A stretch of DNA of 64,000 nt from an uncultured Emergencia sp. Lineage in GTDB: Bacteria > Bacillota > Clostridia > Peptostreptococcales > Anaerovoracaceae. Below, one piece after another: positions 9,068 through 17,250 of this stretch. Positions within the stretch are counted from its first letter, which is position 1. Each line of letters starts with the position of its first letter. A model generated the notes under the pieces. That model searched no databases. It was not told where the DNA came from and saw only the letters and a program-made list of their open reading frames with translations. A program made the translations under genes and the position numbers. Location: contig CAJFTU010000049.1 in NCBI GenBank assembly GCA_904420065.1, forward strand, positions 100,552 through 164,551, read 5' to 3'.

Positions 9068-9886
9068 ATGGACGATAAACAGTATGAAAAACTGGCTGCT
9101 AAGATCAGAATCGATTGTCTGCGCGCCATACATAATGCCGGTTCGGGACATCCCGGAGGCAGCCTTTCTGCCGCAGATATCGTGACGGCTCTTTACTTCA
9201 GAGAGATGAATATCGACCCTGCCGATCCGAAGAAGGCGGATCGGGACAAGTTTATTCTGTCCAAGGGACACGCCGGCCCGGTACAGTATGCGGCGCTGGC
9301 CGAGAGAGGTTACTACCCTGTAGAAGATATGATGTCCCTTCGCAAGATAGGAAGTCCTTTTCAGGGACATCCCAACATGCATAAGGTGCCGGGAATCGAG
9401 ATGTCTACCGGTTCTCTGGGCCAGGGCATATCTGTCAGCGTCGGTATGGCGCTGGCCAACAAGCTGGATGGAAATCCGGGAAGAATTTACACCCTTTTGG
9501 GTGACGGAGAACTGCAGGAGGGAATCGTCTGGGAAGCCGCCATGTCGGCCGCCCATTATAAGCTGGACAATCTGGTGGCGATCGTGGACTGGAATGGGCT
9601 GCAGATCGACGGTAAAAATGACGACGTAATGACAGTAAAGCCGATAGATCAGAAGTTTGCCTCTTTTGGCTGGAACGTGGTCAATATCGATGGTCACAGT
9701 TTTGAGCAGATTTTCGATGCTTTCGATCAGGCGCGGCAGTGTGCGGAGAAACCGACGGCAATTATCGCCAGAACCCACAAAGGCAGGGGCGTATCCTTCA
9801 TGGAAGATAATCCGGGCTGGCACGGAAAGGCTCCTAACGAAGAAGAGACGAAACAGGCTGTTGAAGAACTGGGAGGTGAATGGTAA
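9068..9886 (+). CDS. Transketolase, N-terminal (TPP-binding) subunit
   Basis: A 272-residue split transketolase subunit, interconverting pentose-phosphate-pathway sugars together with the next gene product. The thiamine diphosphate half shows SGHPGGSLSAADI, LSKGHAGP, TGSLGQGI and the Mg/TPP motif GDGELQEGIVWEA followed by WNGLQIDG. The length is that of the free-standing N subunit. ATG 9068 follows ATGGAGGATAATC. It overlaps the C subunit by one base (TAATG), which implies translational coupling and equal amounts. Confidence 0.95.
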   Translation: MDDKQYEKLAAKIRIDCLRAIHNAGSGHPGGSLSAADIVTALYFREMNIDPADPKKADRDKFILSKGHAGPVQYAALAERGYYPVEDMMSLRKIGSPFQGHPNMHKVPGIEMSTGSLGQGISVSVGMALANKLDGNPGRIYTLLGDGELQEGIVWEAAMSAAHYKLDNLVAIVDWNGLQIDGKNDDVMTVKPIDQKFASFGWNVVNIDGHSFEQIFDAFDQARQCAEKPTAIIARTHKGRGVSFMEDNPGWHGKAPNEEETKQAVEELGGEW

Positions 9887-10815
9887 TGGCGGAGAAAATG
9901 GCAACCAGAGCGGCTTACGGCAAAGCTCTGATCGAGATCGGAAAAGAAAATCCGAATCTGGTGGTTATGGATGCGGATCTCTCAAAGTCCACGATGACCA
10001 ATGAATTCAGCAAAACTTTCCCTGAGCGTTTTTTCAACATGGGTATCGCAGAGCAGAATATGTACGGCGCCGCCGCAGGTCTCGCGCTGTCGGGAAAGGT
10101 GGTGTGCGCGTCGACCTTTGCGATGTTTGCAGCCGGAAGAGCTTTTGAGATCATCCGTAATTCTATCGGCTATACCGGAGCCAACGTAAAGATCTGCGCT
10201 ACTCACGCGGGGATCACTGTCGGCGAAGACGGCGCCAGCCATCAGACTTTTGAAGATATTGCCCTGATGCGGACTATCCCAGGGATGACGGTGGTCAACC
10301 CTTCCGACGGGGTCAGCGCCGAAAAGCTGATGCGTCAGGTTGTAGCTTTCGATGGACCGGCCTATGTCCGGCTGGGCAGAGCGGCTGTTCCGGTCTTTTA
10401 TGACGAGTCGGAGGAGATTCAGCTTGGAAAGGGACACGTTCTTCGCCAGGGTCGGGACGTAACCGTGATCGCGACGGGAATCATGGTTGCGGAGGCCATG
10501 ATGGCAGCTTCTCAGCTGGCCGAAGAGGGAGTCGATGTCAGAGTTATCGACATGCATACCATAAAGCCGATTGACGAAGAGATCATTGTCAAAGCGGCGG
10601 AGGAGACGGGAAAAATCGTTACGGCAGAAGAGCACTCCGTAATCGGCGGTCTGGGAAGCGCTGTTGCAGAGGTGGTTTGCCGGAGAAGTCCGGCCCGCAT
10701 CGAGATGATCGGTCAGCAGGATACATACGGAGAATCGGGAAAACCGGAAGAATTGAAGGAAAAATACGGTATGACGGCTGCCGATATCGTCAGAGCGGTC
10801 AGAGAGCTGTATTAA
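9886..10815 (+). CDS. Transketolase, C-terminal subunit
   Basis: A 309-residue partner carrying the pyrimidine-binding and C-terminal transketolase domains: NMGIAEQNMYGAAAGLA with the catalytic glutamate, then THAGITVGEDGASHQ and ETGKIVTAEEHSVIGG. The track begins at an ATG (9880) one base after GGAGGTG; the ATG at 9886 has a 7-base spacing and yields MAEKMATRAAYG, so I use it. It ends at a strong terminator. Split transketolases of this kind are common in Clostridia and archaea. Confidence 0.95.
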   Translation: MAEKMATRAAYGKALIEIGKENPNLVVMDADLSKSTMTNEFSKTFPERFFNMGIAEQNMYGAAAGLALSGKVVCASTFAMFAAGRAFEIIRNSIGYTGANVKICATHAGITVGEDGASHQTFEDIALMRTIPGMTVVNPSDGVSAEKLMRQVVAFDGPAYVRLGRAAVPVFYDESEEIQLGKGHVLRQGRDVTVIATGIMVAEAMMAASQLAEEGVDVRVIDMHTIKPIDEEIIVKAAEETGKIVTAEEHSVIGGLGSAVAEVVCRRSPARIEMIGQQDTYGESGKPEELKEKYGMTAADIVRAVRELY

Positions 10816-10825
10816 AAGGTATGAG

Positions 10826-10867
10826 AAAGGCCCATGAGGGAAAGCTGTTTTCCCTCATGGGCCTTTT
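10826..10867. terminator. Strong bidirectional terminator after the transketolase genes
   Basis: An 18-bp perfect stem, AAAGGCCCATGAGGGAAA with its complement, ends in TTTTT. It can also terminate the convergent MerR gene. Confidence 0.92.
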
Positions 10868-10940
10868 TGTTGCCGTTCGGTCAAACGCAGCGTCTTTGGA
10901 ATACGGAGAACATTAACTTTTTGCCGGAGCTGACAAAAAA

Positions 10941-11774
10941 TCAGTCGTCGATTTCCATAAAAATCCGGGTCACGTATTCTTCGGGATTTCGCACCGCAGC
11001 GTCGGTCAGAATGTACTCTTCATAGACATAACGCCCCGGCTTTATCCCGTTTTCCCTGATAAAATCGGAAACTTTTCGGTATGCATCCGGAAGAGTGGAA
11101 TAGTCCCCCTGATGGTATACGTTCAGGTACTTTCCACTTCGCATCGTCGTGCGCACGGAGGTCTCGCTTCTGTCGGCCTCTTCCTGGGTAAAGTGAACGG
11201 TATAGAGCGCGGCAAAGAGATCGGGATCCAGCCTTCCGTCGGTCCCACGCTTTAAAATTGTACCGATGTGGTGTTCGCGGGTCAATCCGTTTCCGGCACA
11301 GAATTGGGTGTATTCTTTTGTATACATATCGAAATTCAGGAGGTCCTCTCTATCGGGGCTGCGGCTGCAGAGAATTTCTGTTTTCGGCTGAAAGACGATC
11401 TCAATAGTTTCTTTGCTGCTGTATACGGCATCTTCTGTCTGCCGCCGCATGAAAGCAACGTACTGATATGTCTTCTTCAGATGCTCTATTTGTTTTTGAA
11501 TATCCTCAGCTTTTTCTTCAAGAAGGGAGAGGAAAAAGGAGGGACTTCGCTGTTCAAGGTACAGTTTGATATCCTGGAGGGGCATGCCCAGATTTTTCAG
11601 CAGGGAGATTACGGTAAAAGTGTCGTATTGATAACTGGAGTAGTACCGGTAGTTGTTTTCGTCCACAAACGCCGGTTGGAGCAGGCCGATCTGATCGTAG
11701 TAAAAGAGCACGTGTTTTTCGATTTCACAGATTTTGGCAAACTCGCCGGTGGTAAAGTATTGTTTTTCTTTCAT
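10941..11774 (-). CDS. MerR family transcriptional regulator with effector-binding domain
   Basis: A 277-residue drug-sensing type MerR protein. The N-terminal winged helix (YFTTGEFAKICEIEKHVLFYY) is followed by NYRYYSSYQYD, a dimerisation coiled coil about residues 75-120, and a C-terminal GyrI/BmrR-like effector domain with KYLNVYHQGDY. It is divergent from an ABC exporter whose promoter contains a dyad in a 19-bp spacer, the standard MerR target. It probably activates the exporter when a compound binds and may also control itself. The effector is unknown. Confidence 0.9.
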   Translation of the reverse strand: MKEKQYFTTGEFAKICEIEKHVLFYYDQIGLLQPAFVDENNYRYYSSYQYDTFTVISLLKNLGMPLQDIKLYLEQRSPSFFLSLLEEKAEDIQKQIEHLKKTYQYVAFMRRQTEDAVYSSKETIEIVFQPKTEILCSRSPDREDLLNFDMYTKEYTQFCAGNGLTREHHIGTILKRGTDGRLDPDLFAALYTVHFTQEEADRSETSVRTTMRSGKYLNVYHQGDYSTLPDAYRKVSDFIRENGIKPGRYVYEEYILTDAAVRNPEEYVTRIFMEIDD

Positions 11775-11826
11775 GTTGCTTCCCGTCCTGTAAACGATTT
11801 TCGTACAAAAAAATGGTGATGTCGTA

Positions 11827-11857
11827 TTGACTATAAGGTTACCTTATAGTTTATCAT
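11827..11857 (+). promoter_or_regulatory. MerR-type promoter with operator, ABC exporter
   Basis: TTGACT (11827-11832), a 19-bp spacer and TATCAT (11852-11857). A perfect 10-bp inverted repeat, ACTATAAGGT-T-ACCTTATAGT (11830-11850), fills the spacer. The overlong spacer with a dyad between the hexamers is diagnostic of MerR-family activation by DNA distortion. Confidence 0.85.
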
Positions 11858-11900
11858 AAAATCGGTATGTAATCTTTCTTTTTTTAAAGGCGGTGAAATT

Positions 11901-13643
11901 TTGAGACTGATACTCCACTATCTGAAAAACTATAAACTGCTTTTTGCCATTAACGTGATCTCCGCATGCGGGTTCGTCCTTGTGGAACTGGGTATTCCGA
12001 CCATCGTGGCGGAGATGATAGACAACGGCGTAGCTAAAGGTGACAGCGCCTATATTTACAGGATGGGCGGCGTAATTGCGCTGATTTCCGTGGTCGGCGT
12101 GAGCGGGACCATTCTGCTCGGCTACTGCTGCGCCCGAATATCTACCTGTATCACCAGAGATATGCGAAACGATATCTTTGAACGGATACAGGATTTTTCC
12201 CATTTTGAAATCAATTCCTTCGGCGTCGCTTCGCTGATTACCAGGACCAATAACGACGCTTTTCAAATTCAGATGTTTGTCAACGTGCTTCTGCGTACGG
12301 CGTTGATGACACCGGTTATGATCGTTTTCAGCATGGTGATGACGGTCAGGGCCTCCCTTCAGCTTTCCCTGGTCATCGGCGCGACTATTCCGATTATTGT
12401 CATCGGCGTTATCATCGTCGCTAAGGTTTCTGAACCGATTTCCGAAAATCAGCAGAAATCTGTGGACGGACTGAACCGGATTTTCAGAGAGAATCTGACC
12501 GGAATCAGAGTAATCAGGGCTTTTAATAACGATGATTACGAAGAAAAGCGCTTTGATGAGATGAATCAGTCCTACACCAGGTTTACCAAGAGAATCTTCA
12601 AACTGATGACTATGACGCAGCCGGTGTTCTTTATGCTGATGAATCTGGCGGGCCTGGCTATCTACTGGCTGGCGGCTATTCTGATCGATGAAGGTTCTCT
12701 GCCCCTCGGACAGTTGGTGGCTTTTAACGACTATCTGTTCCACGCCATGTTTTCGGTGATGCTGTTCTGTACGGTTTTTATGCTGTATCCCAGAGCGGCG
12801 GTATCTGCCCGACGCATACAGGCTGTCCTGGATACGAACGGGTCTATAGAGAATTCGGAAGAAGGCGTGAAAATCGAAGATATCAGCAGTATCGCTTTTG
12901 ACAATGTAACTTTTCAGTTTGCGGACAGTGACGAGCCGGCTCTCGAGAATCTGAATTTTGAAGTGAAAAAGGGAGAAACTCTGGCAGTGATCGGAAGTAC
13001 CGGTTCCGGAAAGAGCACATTGATCAATCTGATCCCCCGTTTTTACGATGTGACGAAGGGTGCGGTGCGCATCGACGGCAGAGATATCCGTCAGATCGAT
13101 CTCTTTTCTCTGCGCCGGCACATTGGCTTCGTGGCACAGAAAGCCAATCTCTTCAGTGGAACCATTGCGGATAATATCCGCTTCGGAAAAGAGGATGCCA
13201 CCGATGAAGAGGTGCGCAGAGCGGCGCGGATCGCTCAGGCCAGCGATTTTATCCAGAGAAAAGAACGTGGATATGACGAGATGATTACCGAGGGAGGAAC
13301 CAATCTTTCCGGCGGTCAGAAGCAGAGAATCTCCATTGCGCGGGCTCTGGCGGCAAAACCTTCGGTATACGTTTTCGACGATTCCTTTTCCGCTTTGGAC
13401 TTCGAGACGGAATCCAGACTGCGGCGGGAACTGAAGTCAGAGACGAAGGAAGCCATAACGGTCATCGTAGCGCAGCGGATTTCGACGGCCATGGACGCGG
13501 ATCAGATTGCAGTTCTCCACGACGGAAAGATCGTCGGTCTGGGCAAACACAGGGAGCTTTTGAAGAACTGCAGGATCTACAGAGAAATCGCCGAATCCCA
13601 GCTCAGTGAGGAGGAGTTAAGCAATGAAGAACAGGATGGATAA
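11901..13643 (+). CDS. ABC exporter half-transporter, degenerate-site subunit
   Basis: A 580-residue ABC exporter with six N-terminal membrane helices and a C-terminal ATPase. Walker A is GSTGSGKST, the signature LSGGQKQR, and Walker B VYVFDDSFSALD. The residue after the Walker B aspartate is Asp rather than the catalytic Glu, and the switch histidine region reads AQRIST rather than AHRLST. These changes mark the degenerate half of heterodimers such as TM287/288 or BmrCD. The TTG start at 11901 follows AAAGGCGGTG. It overlaps its partner by 20 bases. Multidrug or peptide export is likely. Confidence 0.92.
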   Translation: MRLILHYLKNYKLLFAINVISACGFVLVELGIPTIVAEMIDNGVAKGDSAYIYRMGGVIALISVVGVSGTILLGYCCARISTCITRDMRNDIFERIQDFSHFEINSFGVASLITRTNNDAFQIQMFVNVLLRTALMTPVMIVFSMVMTVRASLQLSLVIGATIPIIVIGVIIVAKVSEPISENQQKSVDGLNRIFRENLTGIRVIRAFNNDDYEEKRFDEMNQSYTRFTKRIFKLMTMTQPVFFMLMNLAGLAIYWLAAILIDEGSLPLGQLVAFNDYLFHAMFSVMLFCTVFMLYPRAAVSARRIQAVLDTNGSIENSEEGVKIEDISSIAFDNVTFQFADSDEPALENLNFEVKKGETLAVIGSTGSGKSTLINLIPRFYDVTKGAVRIDGRDIRQIDLFSLRRHIGFVAQKANLFSGTIADNIRFGKEDATDEEVRRAARIAQASDFIQRKERGYDEMITEGGTNLSGGQKQRISIARALAAKPSVYVFDDSFSALDFETESRLRRELKSETKEAITVIVAQRISTAMDADQIAVLHDGKIVGLGKHRELLKNCRIYREIAESQLSEEELSNEEQDG

Positions 13644-15384
13644 ATTGAAGGAGGCCTTCGTCACGATAAAACCCTTCATCGCGCCGTACAAGTGGGGATA
13701 CATTCTTTCTATGATCATGGTGGTGCTCACCTGCATTGCCCTCGTCGCCGCGCCGGTATTTGAAGGACAGATCACTTCCTCGCTGGCGGAAAACGTGAGC
13801 GCGGGAGAAGCGGTGGACTTTCAGGCGCTCAAGAGGCTGGCCGCAGTTCTGATTCTTGTCTATCTGGTGAAGACACTGGCTCAGGTGGTTGAAATCAACT
13901 TTCTGACCAATTCCATTCAGCATGCCATGCACGATATGCGTGAGGAATTGAACCGGAAGATTCATCACCTGCCGGTCAGGTATTTCGACCAGCACAAGTA
14001 CGGAGACGTACTCAGCGTGGTGACCAACGATGTGGATACGGTGTCCAATGCCATGCAGCAGAGCCTTATGCAGATCTTCAGCGGCATATTGATGCTGGTA
14101 TTTGCGGTCTGTATGATGATCAGCATAAACGTCTACATGGCCTGTATAGCGGTCATGCTGATTCCTCTGTCGCTTTTGATCACCAAATTTATCGTAAAGC
14201 GGTCGCAGAAGCTGTTCAATGCTCAGCAGAATACCCTTGGAGAGTTGAACGGCGCTATTACGGAGATGTACGGCGGCTTTCAGGAAATTCTCCTGTATAA
14301 CAGGCAGAAGCAGAGCGCGGAGCGGTTCCGGGAGATCAACAGCCGTTTGCAGAAGAATGCCTTCCGGGCCCAGTTTATGTCGTCGCTGATCTCTCCGCTG
14401 ATTTCGCTGTGTACCTATCTGATCATCGGCGCGTGTGCTGTGGCCGGGTCCGTGTACGCCATTTCCGGAGCGATCCTGGTGGGCCAGCTTCAGGCCTTTA
14501 TTCGCTACATCTGGCAGGTCAACGATCCGCTTTCCCAGGTGTCCAATCTGTCCGCTCAGATTCAGGCTGCCTTTGCCGGTCTGCACCGGATTGTCCGCCT
14601 GCTGAAGGAAGAAGAAGAGATTCCGGATGCGGAAAATCCGGCTGTGCCGGAAACGGTCAAAGGTCATGTAGTTTTCGACCACGTCCGGTTTGGCTACGAT
14701 CAGCGTACGATTATAAAGGACTTCAGCGTTGAAGTACAGCCGGGCCAGATGGTGGCCATCGTCGGGCCTACAGGAGCGGGTAAGACGACGCTGATCAATC
14801 TGCTGGAACGCTTCTACGACGTCCGCGGCGGAAGAATTCTCGTGGACGGAACGGATATTCGCGATATGACCAGAAATCAGCTGCGCAGTATTTTCGGCAT
14901 GGTCCTTCAGGATACCTGGCTGTTCAACGGAACGATCTACGATAATATAAAATACGGAAGGATGGCTGCCTCAAAGGAGGAGATCATTGACGCGGCCAAG
15001 CGGGCCAATATCCATCATTTTATTACGACCCAGCCGGGCGGCTATAATATGGTGCTCAATGAAGAAGGAAGCAATATTTCTCAGGGTGAAAAGCAGCTGC
15101 TGACTATCGCCAGAGCCTTTTTGAAGGATCCGCAGATCCTGATCCTCGATGAAGCGACTTCTTCTGTAGATACTCGTCTTGAGAAGATGCTTCAGGAGGC
15201 CATGACCAATGTGATGGAGGGACGAACCAGTTTTGTCATTGCTCATCGTCTGTCCACAATCCGAAACGCCGATCTGATTTTGGTGATGCAGCACGGCGAT
15301 ATCGTGGAAAAGGGTACCCACGAGGAGCTGATGAAGAGAGACGGCTTCTATGCCTCGCTGTACAATGCCCAGTTTAAGAGATAG
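13624..15384 (+). CDS. ABC exporter half-transporter, canonical-site subunit
   Basis: A 586-residue partner with the same architecture: six membrane helices (first near YILSMIMVVLTCIALVAAP), Walker A GPTGAGKTT, Walker B LILDEATSSVD with the catalytic Glu, and the H-loop AHRLST. The signature is ISQGEKQ, not LSGGQ. Subunit one supplies a good LSGGQ and this one the good catalytic Glu, so a heterodimer would have one competent ATP site. ATG 13624 lies inside the upstream gene after GAGGAGGAG. Transcription ends at the hairpin at 15392. Confidence 0.93.
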   Translation: MKNRMDKLKEAFVTIKPFIAPYKWGYILSMIMVVLTCIALVAAPVFEGQITSSLAENVSAGEAVDFQALKRLAAVLILVYLVKTLAQVVEINFLTNSIQHAMHDMREELNRKIHHLPVRYFDQHKYGDVLSVVTNDVDTVSNAMQQSLMQIFSGILMLVFAVCMMISINVYMACIAVMLIPLSLLITKFIVKRSQKLFNAQQNTLGELNGAITEMYGGFQEILLYNRQKQSAERFREINSRLQKNAFRAQFMSSLISPLISLCTYLIIGACAVAGSVYAISGAILVGQLQAFIRYIWQVNDPLSQVSNLSAQIQAAFAGLHRIVRLLKEEEEIPDAENPAVPETVKGHVVFDHVRFGYDQRTIIKDFSVEVQPGQMVAIVGPTGAGKTTLINLLERFYDVRGGRILVDGTDIRDMTRNQLRSIFGMVLQDTWLFNGTIYDNIKYGRMAASKEEIIDAAKRANIHHFITTQPGGYNMVLNEEGSNISQGEKQLLTIARAFLKDPQILILDEATSSVDTRLEKMLQEAMTNVMEGRTSFVIAHRLSTIRNADLILVMQHGDIVEKGTHEELMKRDGFYASLYNAQFKR

Positions 15385-15391
15385 ATTAAAG

Positions 15392-15442
15392 ACAGAAAAA
15401 CTGCCGGCAGAACTTTTGCGCTCTGACCGGCAGTTTTTCTGT
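15392..15442. terminator. Bidirectional terminator, ABC exporter / aldo-keto reductase
   Basis: ACAGAAAAACTGCCGG pairs with CCGGCAGTTTTTCTGT. The T-rich and A-rich arms act as run-out tracts in either direction for two convergent units. Confidence 0.88.
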
Positions 15443-15476
15443 CCGGTGTCGTGATTTTATCGTGGCAGAGTGGGAT

Positions 15477-16571
15477 TTACTGGCCGAAATAGGCGGCGAT
15501 TTCTTTCATCCGCTGCGGCTGGTCTACCTGGAACGGACAGCGCCGGCTGCAGTGTCCGCATCCCGTGCAGCTTCCGGCTTTGATTTCAAGGTTTTCGTAG
15601 TGACTGCGGGCGAGGGTGTCGCCGGAAAGGGTCAGATCGTAGTACTTGTTGATCAGACCGATATCCAGTCCCGCAGGACAGGGCTGGCAATGATTGCAGT
15701 ACACGCAGCGGCCTTTTGCTTCAACAGGCGTAAACGTTCCGAGGATCGAATAGTCTCGTTCTTCTGCCGGTGCGTCGCAGAAGCCGACCAGTCTTTTCAG
15801 ATCGCTGCAGTTGCGAATTCCCGGAAGGACAGTGAGAACGCCGGGTTTATCCAAAGCGTACTGGATGCACTGGTATTCACTGAGCTCCCGGCCGAAAGGC
15901 GAGGTATCGGCGCTCAGCAGCTGGCCGCCGCTGAAGGCTTTCATGACGGAAATGCCGACTCCCTCGGCTTCACATCTGCGGTAGAGGGCCATTCGCTCCT
16001 CAACGCCGCCGATGGCATAGTCGCCGTGGCGATAATCGTATCCCGGATTGATGCTGAACATCAGCATATCGATGAGTCCCGTGTCCAGAGCGGTTTCTGC
16101 GACCTGCGGAGTGTGGGAAGAGAGGCCGATATGCCGTACAACGCCCTGTTCCTTCAGGTGACGGATATAATCGAGAATTCCCTCTTTCATCACCTTATTC
16201 AGATCGGTCTGTTCGTCGATGCAGTGGATAAAACCGAAGTCGATGTAGTCGGTACGCAGCATCTGAAGCTGCCAGTCCACCGACCGCTTTATTTTATCCA
16301 GATCGACGGTCCAGCCGTAGACGCCCGTGTCGTAGCAGGCGCCAAAGTGAATCTGAAAGTAAACGTCCTTTCTCCGGCTGCCCAATGTGTTGCCGAAGAC
16401 GGAAAAGGGAACTGCATCGGCAGAAGCCATATCGAAGTAATTTATGCCGTTTTCCAGAGCCAGTTCGACGGTTTTTTCGGCTTCTTTTTCACCGGCGCTG
16501 CCGACGGAGCTGGTTCCAAATCCGAGTATGCTGATTTCTTCGCCGCCGCGGGGCAGCTTGCGGTATTCCAT
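15477..16571 (-). CDS. Aldo/keto reductase with C-terminal ferredoxin domain
   Basis: A 364-residue NAD(P)H-dependent oxidoreductase. The TIM-barrel part runs from LGFGTSSVG through IDFGFIHCID and GLSSHTPQVAE, matching the AKR catalytic core. The last 90 residues add CVYCNHCQPCP and CTGCGHCSRRCPF, enough cysteines for two 4Fe-4S clusters, as in the YhhX/Mvim-like clostridial AKR subfamily. The track adds 32 upstream residues, but the ATG at 16571 follows AGGAGG directly and gives MEYRKLPRGG. Physiological substrate unknown. Confidence 0.92.
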   Translation of the reverse strand: MEYRKLPRGGEEISILGFGTSSVGSAGEKEAEKTVELALENGINYFDMASADAVPFSVFGNTLGSRRKDVYFQIHFGACYDTGVYGWTVDLDKIKRSVDWQLQMLRTDYIDFGFIHCIDEQTDLNKVMKEGILDYIRHLKEQGVVRHIGLSSHTPQVAETALDTGLIDMLMFSINPGYDYRHGDYAIGGVEERMALYRRCEAEGVGISVMKAFSGGQLLSADTSPFGRELSEYQCIQYALDKPGVLTVLPGIRNCSDLKRLVGFCDAPAEERDYSILGTFTPVEAKGRCVYCNHCQPCPAGLDIGLINKYYDLTLSGDTLARSHYENLEIKAGSCTGCGHCSRRCPFQVDQPQRMKEIAAYFGQ

Positions 16572-16613
16572 GTTTTTGTCCTCCTGTGCAGATAAATTGT
16601 ATGTGATAAGAAC

Positions 16614-16642
16614 ATTATAATCGTGCCGGGGCGCTCCGTCTA
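16614..16642 (-). promoter_or_regulatory. Promoter of the aldo/keto reductase gene
   Basis: Minus strand: TAGACG, 17-bp spacer, TATAAT, 43 bases upstream of the ATG. Confidence 0.55.
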
Positions 16643-16669
16643 ATGCTTTGTCTTTTGACTGCTTCATGC
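16641..16669. repeat. Short dispersed repeat, copy A
   Basis: TAATGCTTTGTCTTTTGACT continuing to TGCTTCATG; it matches copy B at 17142 at about 22 of 26 positions. It overlaps a perfect hairpin (16658-16688). Confidence 0.5.
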
Positions 16670-16688
16670 TTGAAAAGCATGAAGCAGT
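16658..16688. repeat. Perfect 14-bp inverted repeat
   Basis: ACTGCTTCATGCTT and its exact complement are separated by GAA. No T-run follows on either side, so it is not an ordinary terminator. It begins inside repeat copy A. Confidence 0.7.
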
Positions 16689-16895
16689 GCTGGCATATTC
16701 ATTTGCATTTTCCTATTTTGTAAAAAACTTCCGCCTCAGAAAATCTATAGGGAAAATATTGCGGTAAGACTCGATGAAAGAAACTTTTGCTCCTCTTTAT
16801 TTTATATCTGCTGCATGGATATCTCCCATCAGGGCTATACGGACATTATATCGGCGATGAATTAATTGATAATCTACAATTTTACCTCAAACACA
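16689..16895. other. AT-rich spacer with no recognisable gene
   Basis: Between the hairpin and the promoter at 16896 I see no ORF with a ribosome-binding site and no structured RNA that I can name. Confidence 0.4.
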
Positions 16896-16924
16896 TTGAC
16901 TTCGCCTGCAACTTATGATATTCT
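16896..16924 (+). promoter_or_regulatory. Promoter of the 37-residue membrane microprotein
   Basis: TTGACT, 17-bp spacer, TATTCT, about 73 bases upstream of the small ORF. Confidence 0.55.
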
Positions 16925-16997
16925 CTATTTTAGAAAACTATTATTTTAAGGATAAAACAGTTAAAGTGATTTAATCGATGAAGTGGGTGTTTTAGGT

Positions 16998-17111
16998 ATG
17001 ATCAGAACTGAATATCATATAGTCCCAATTTTTTTTTGGTCGTGCGTTGGCTTGTATTTACTATACAGATATATAAAAGTTTGTATAAGAAATAATAAGA
17101 GAAGAAAGTAG
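16998..17111 (+). CDS. Putative 37-residue single-pass membrane microprotein
   Basis: An ORF below the track's length limit: it begins MIRTEYH, has a hydrophobic stretch VPIFFWSCVGLYLLYRY that can span a membrane once, and ends in a very basic tail RNNKRRK. The ordered hydrophobic-then-basic layout is unlikely in random AT-rich sequence. It has its own promoter and a terminator beginning at the stop codon, so it looks monocistronic. The ribosome-binding site is weak (GTGGGTGTTTTAGGT). The design resembles small inner-membrane proteins or type I toxin peptides; I cannot assign a family. Confidence 0.5.
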   Translation: MIRTEYHIVPIFFWSCVGLYLLYRYIKVCIRNNKRRK

Positions 17112-17142
17112 GAGGCTTTTGCTTTAAGCAACGGCCTCTTTT
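17112..17142 (+). terminator. Terminator of the microprotein gene
   Basis: GAGGC...GCCTC encloses TTGCTT-T-AAGCAA, and TTTT follows. It starts directly after the stop codon of the small ORF. Confidence 0.65.
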
Positions 17143-17170
17143 AATGTCTTGTCTTCTGACTGCGTCAGAA
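17142..17170. repeat. Short dispersed repeat, copy B
   Basis: TAATGTCTTGTCTTCTGACT followed by GCGTCAGAA; related to copy A at 16641. It ends in its own palindrome, TTCTGAC-TGC-GTCAGAA. Confidence 0.5.
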
Positions 17171-17250
17171 AAATTGGCAGACGTTAATTTTGCATAATCT
17201 CCGGCCTTGTCTCATAGGTTTAAGTAGACGTCAGGAAAGGAGATATCTTT

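Noticed and set aside
11844-13121. 425-residue minus-strand ORF opposite the ABC exporter
   Set aside because: Exact shadow of a well-supported gene, low-complexity His/Gln/Arg-rich sequence, and no ribosome-binding site.
16658-16688. Perfect hairpin considered as a terminator
   Set aside because: No T-run follows in either direction, and no gene ends next to it; treated as a repeat instead.
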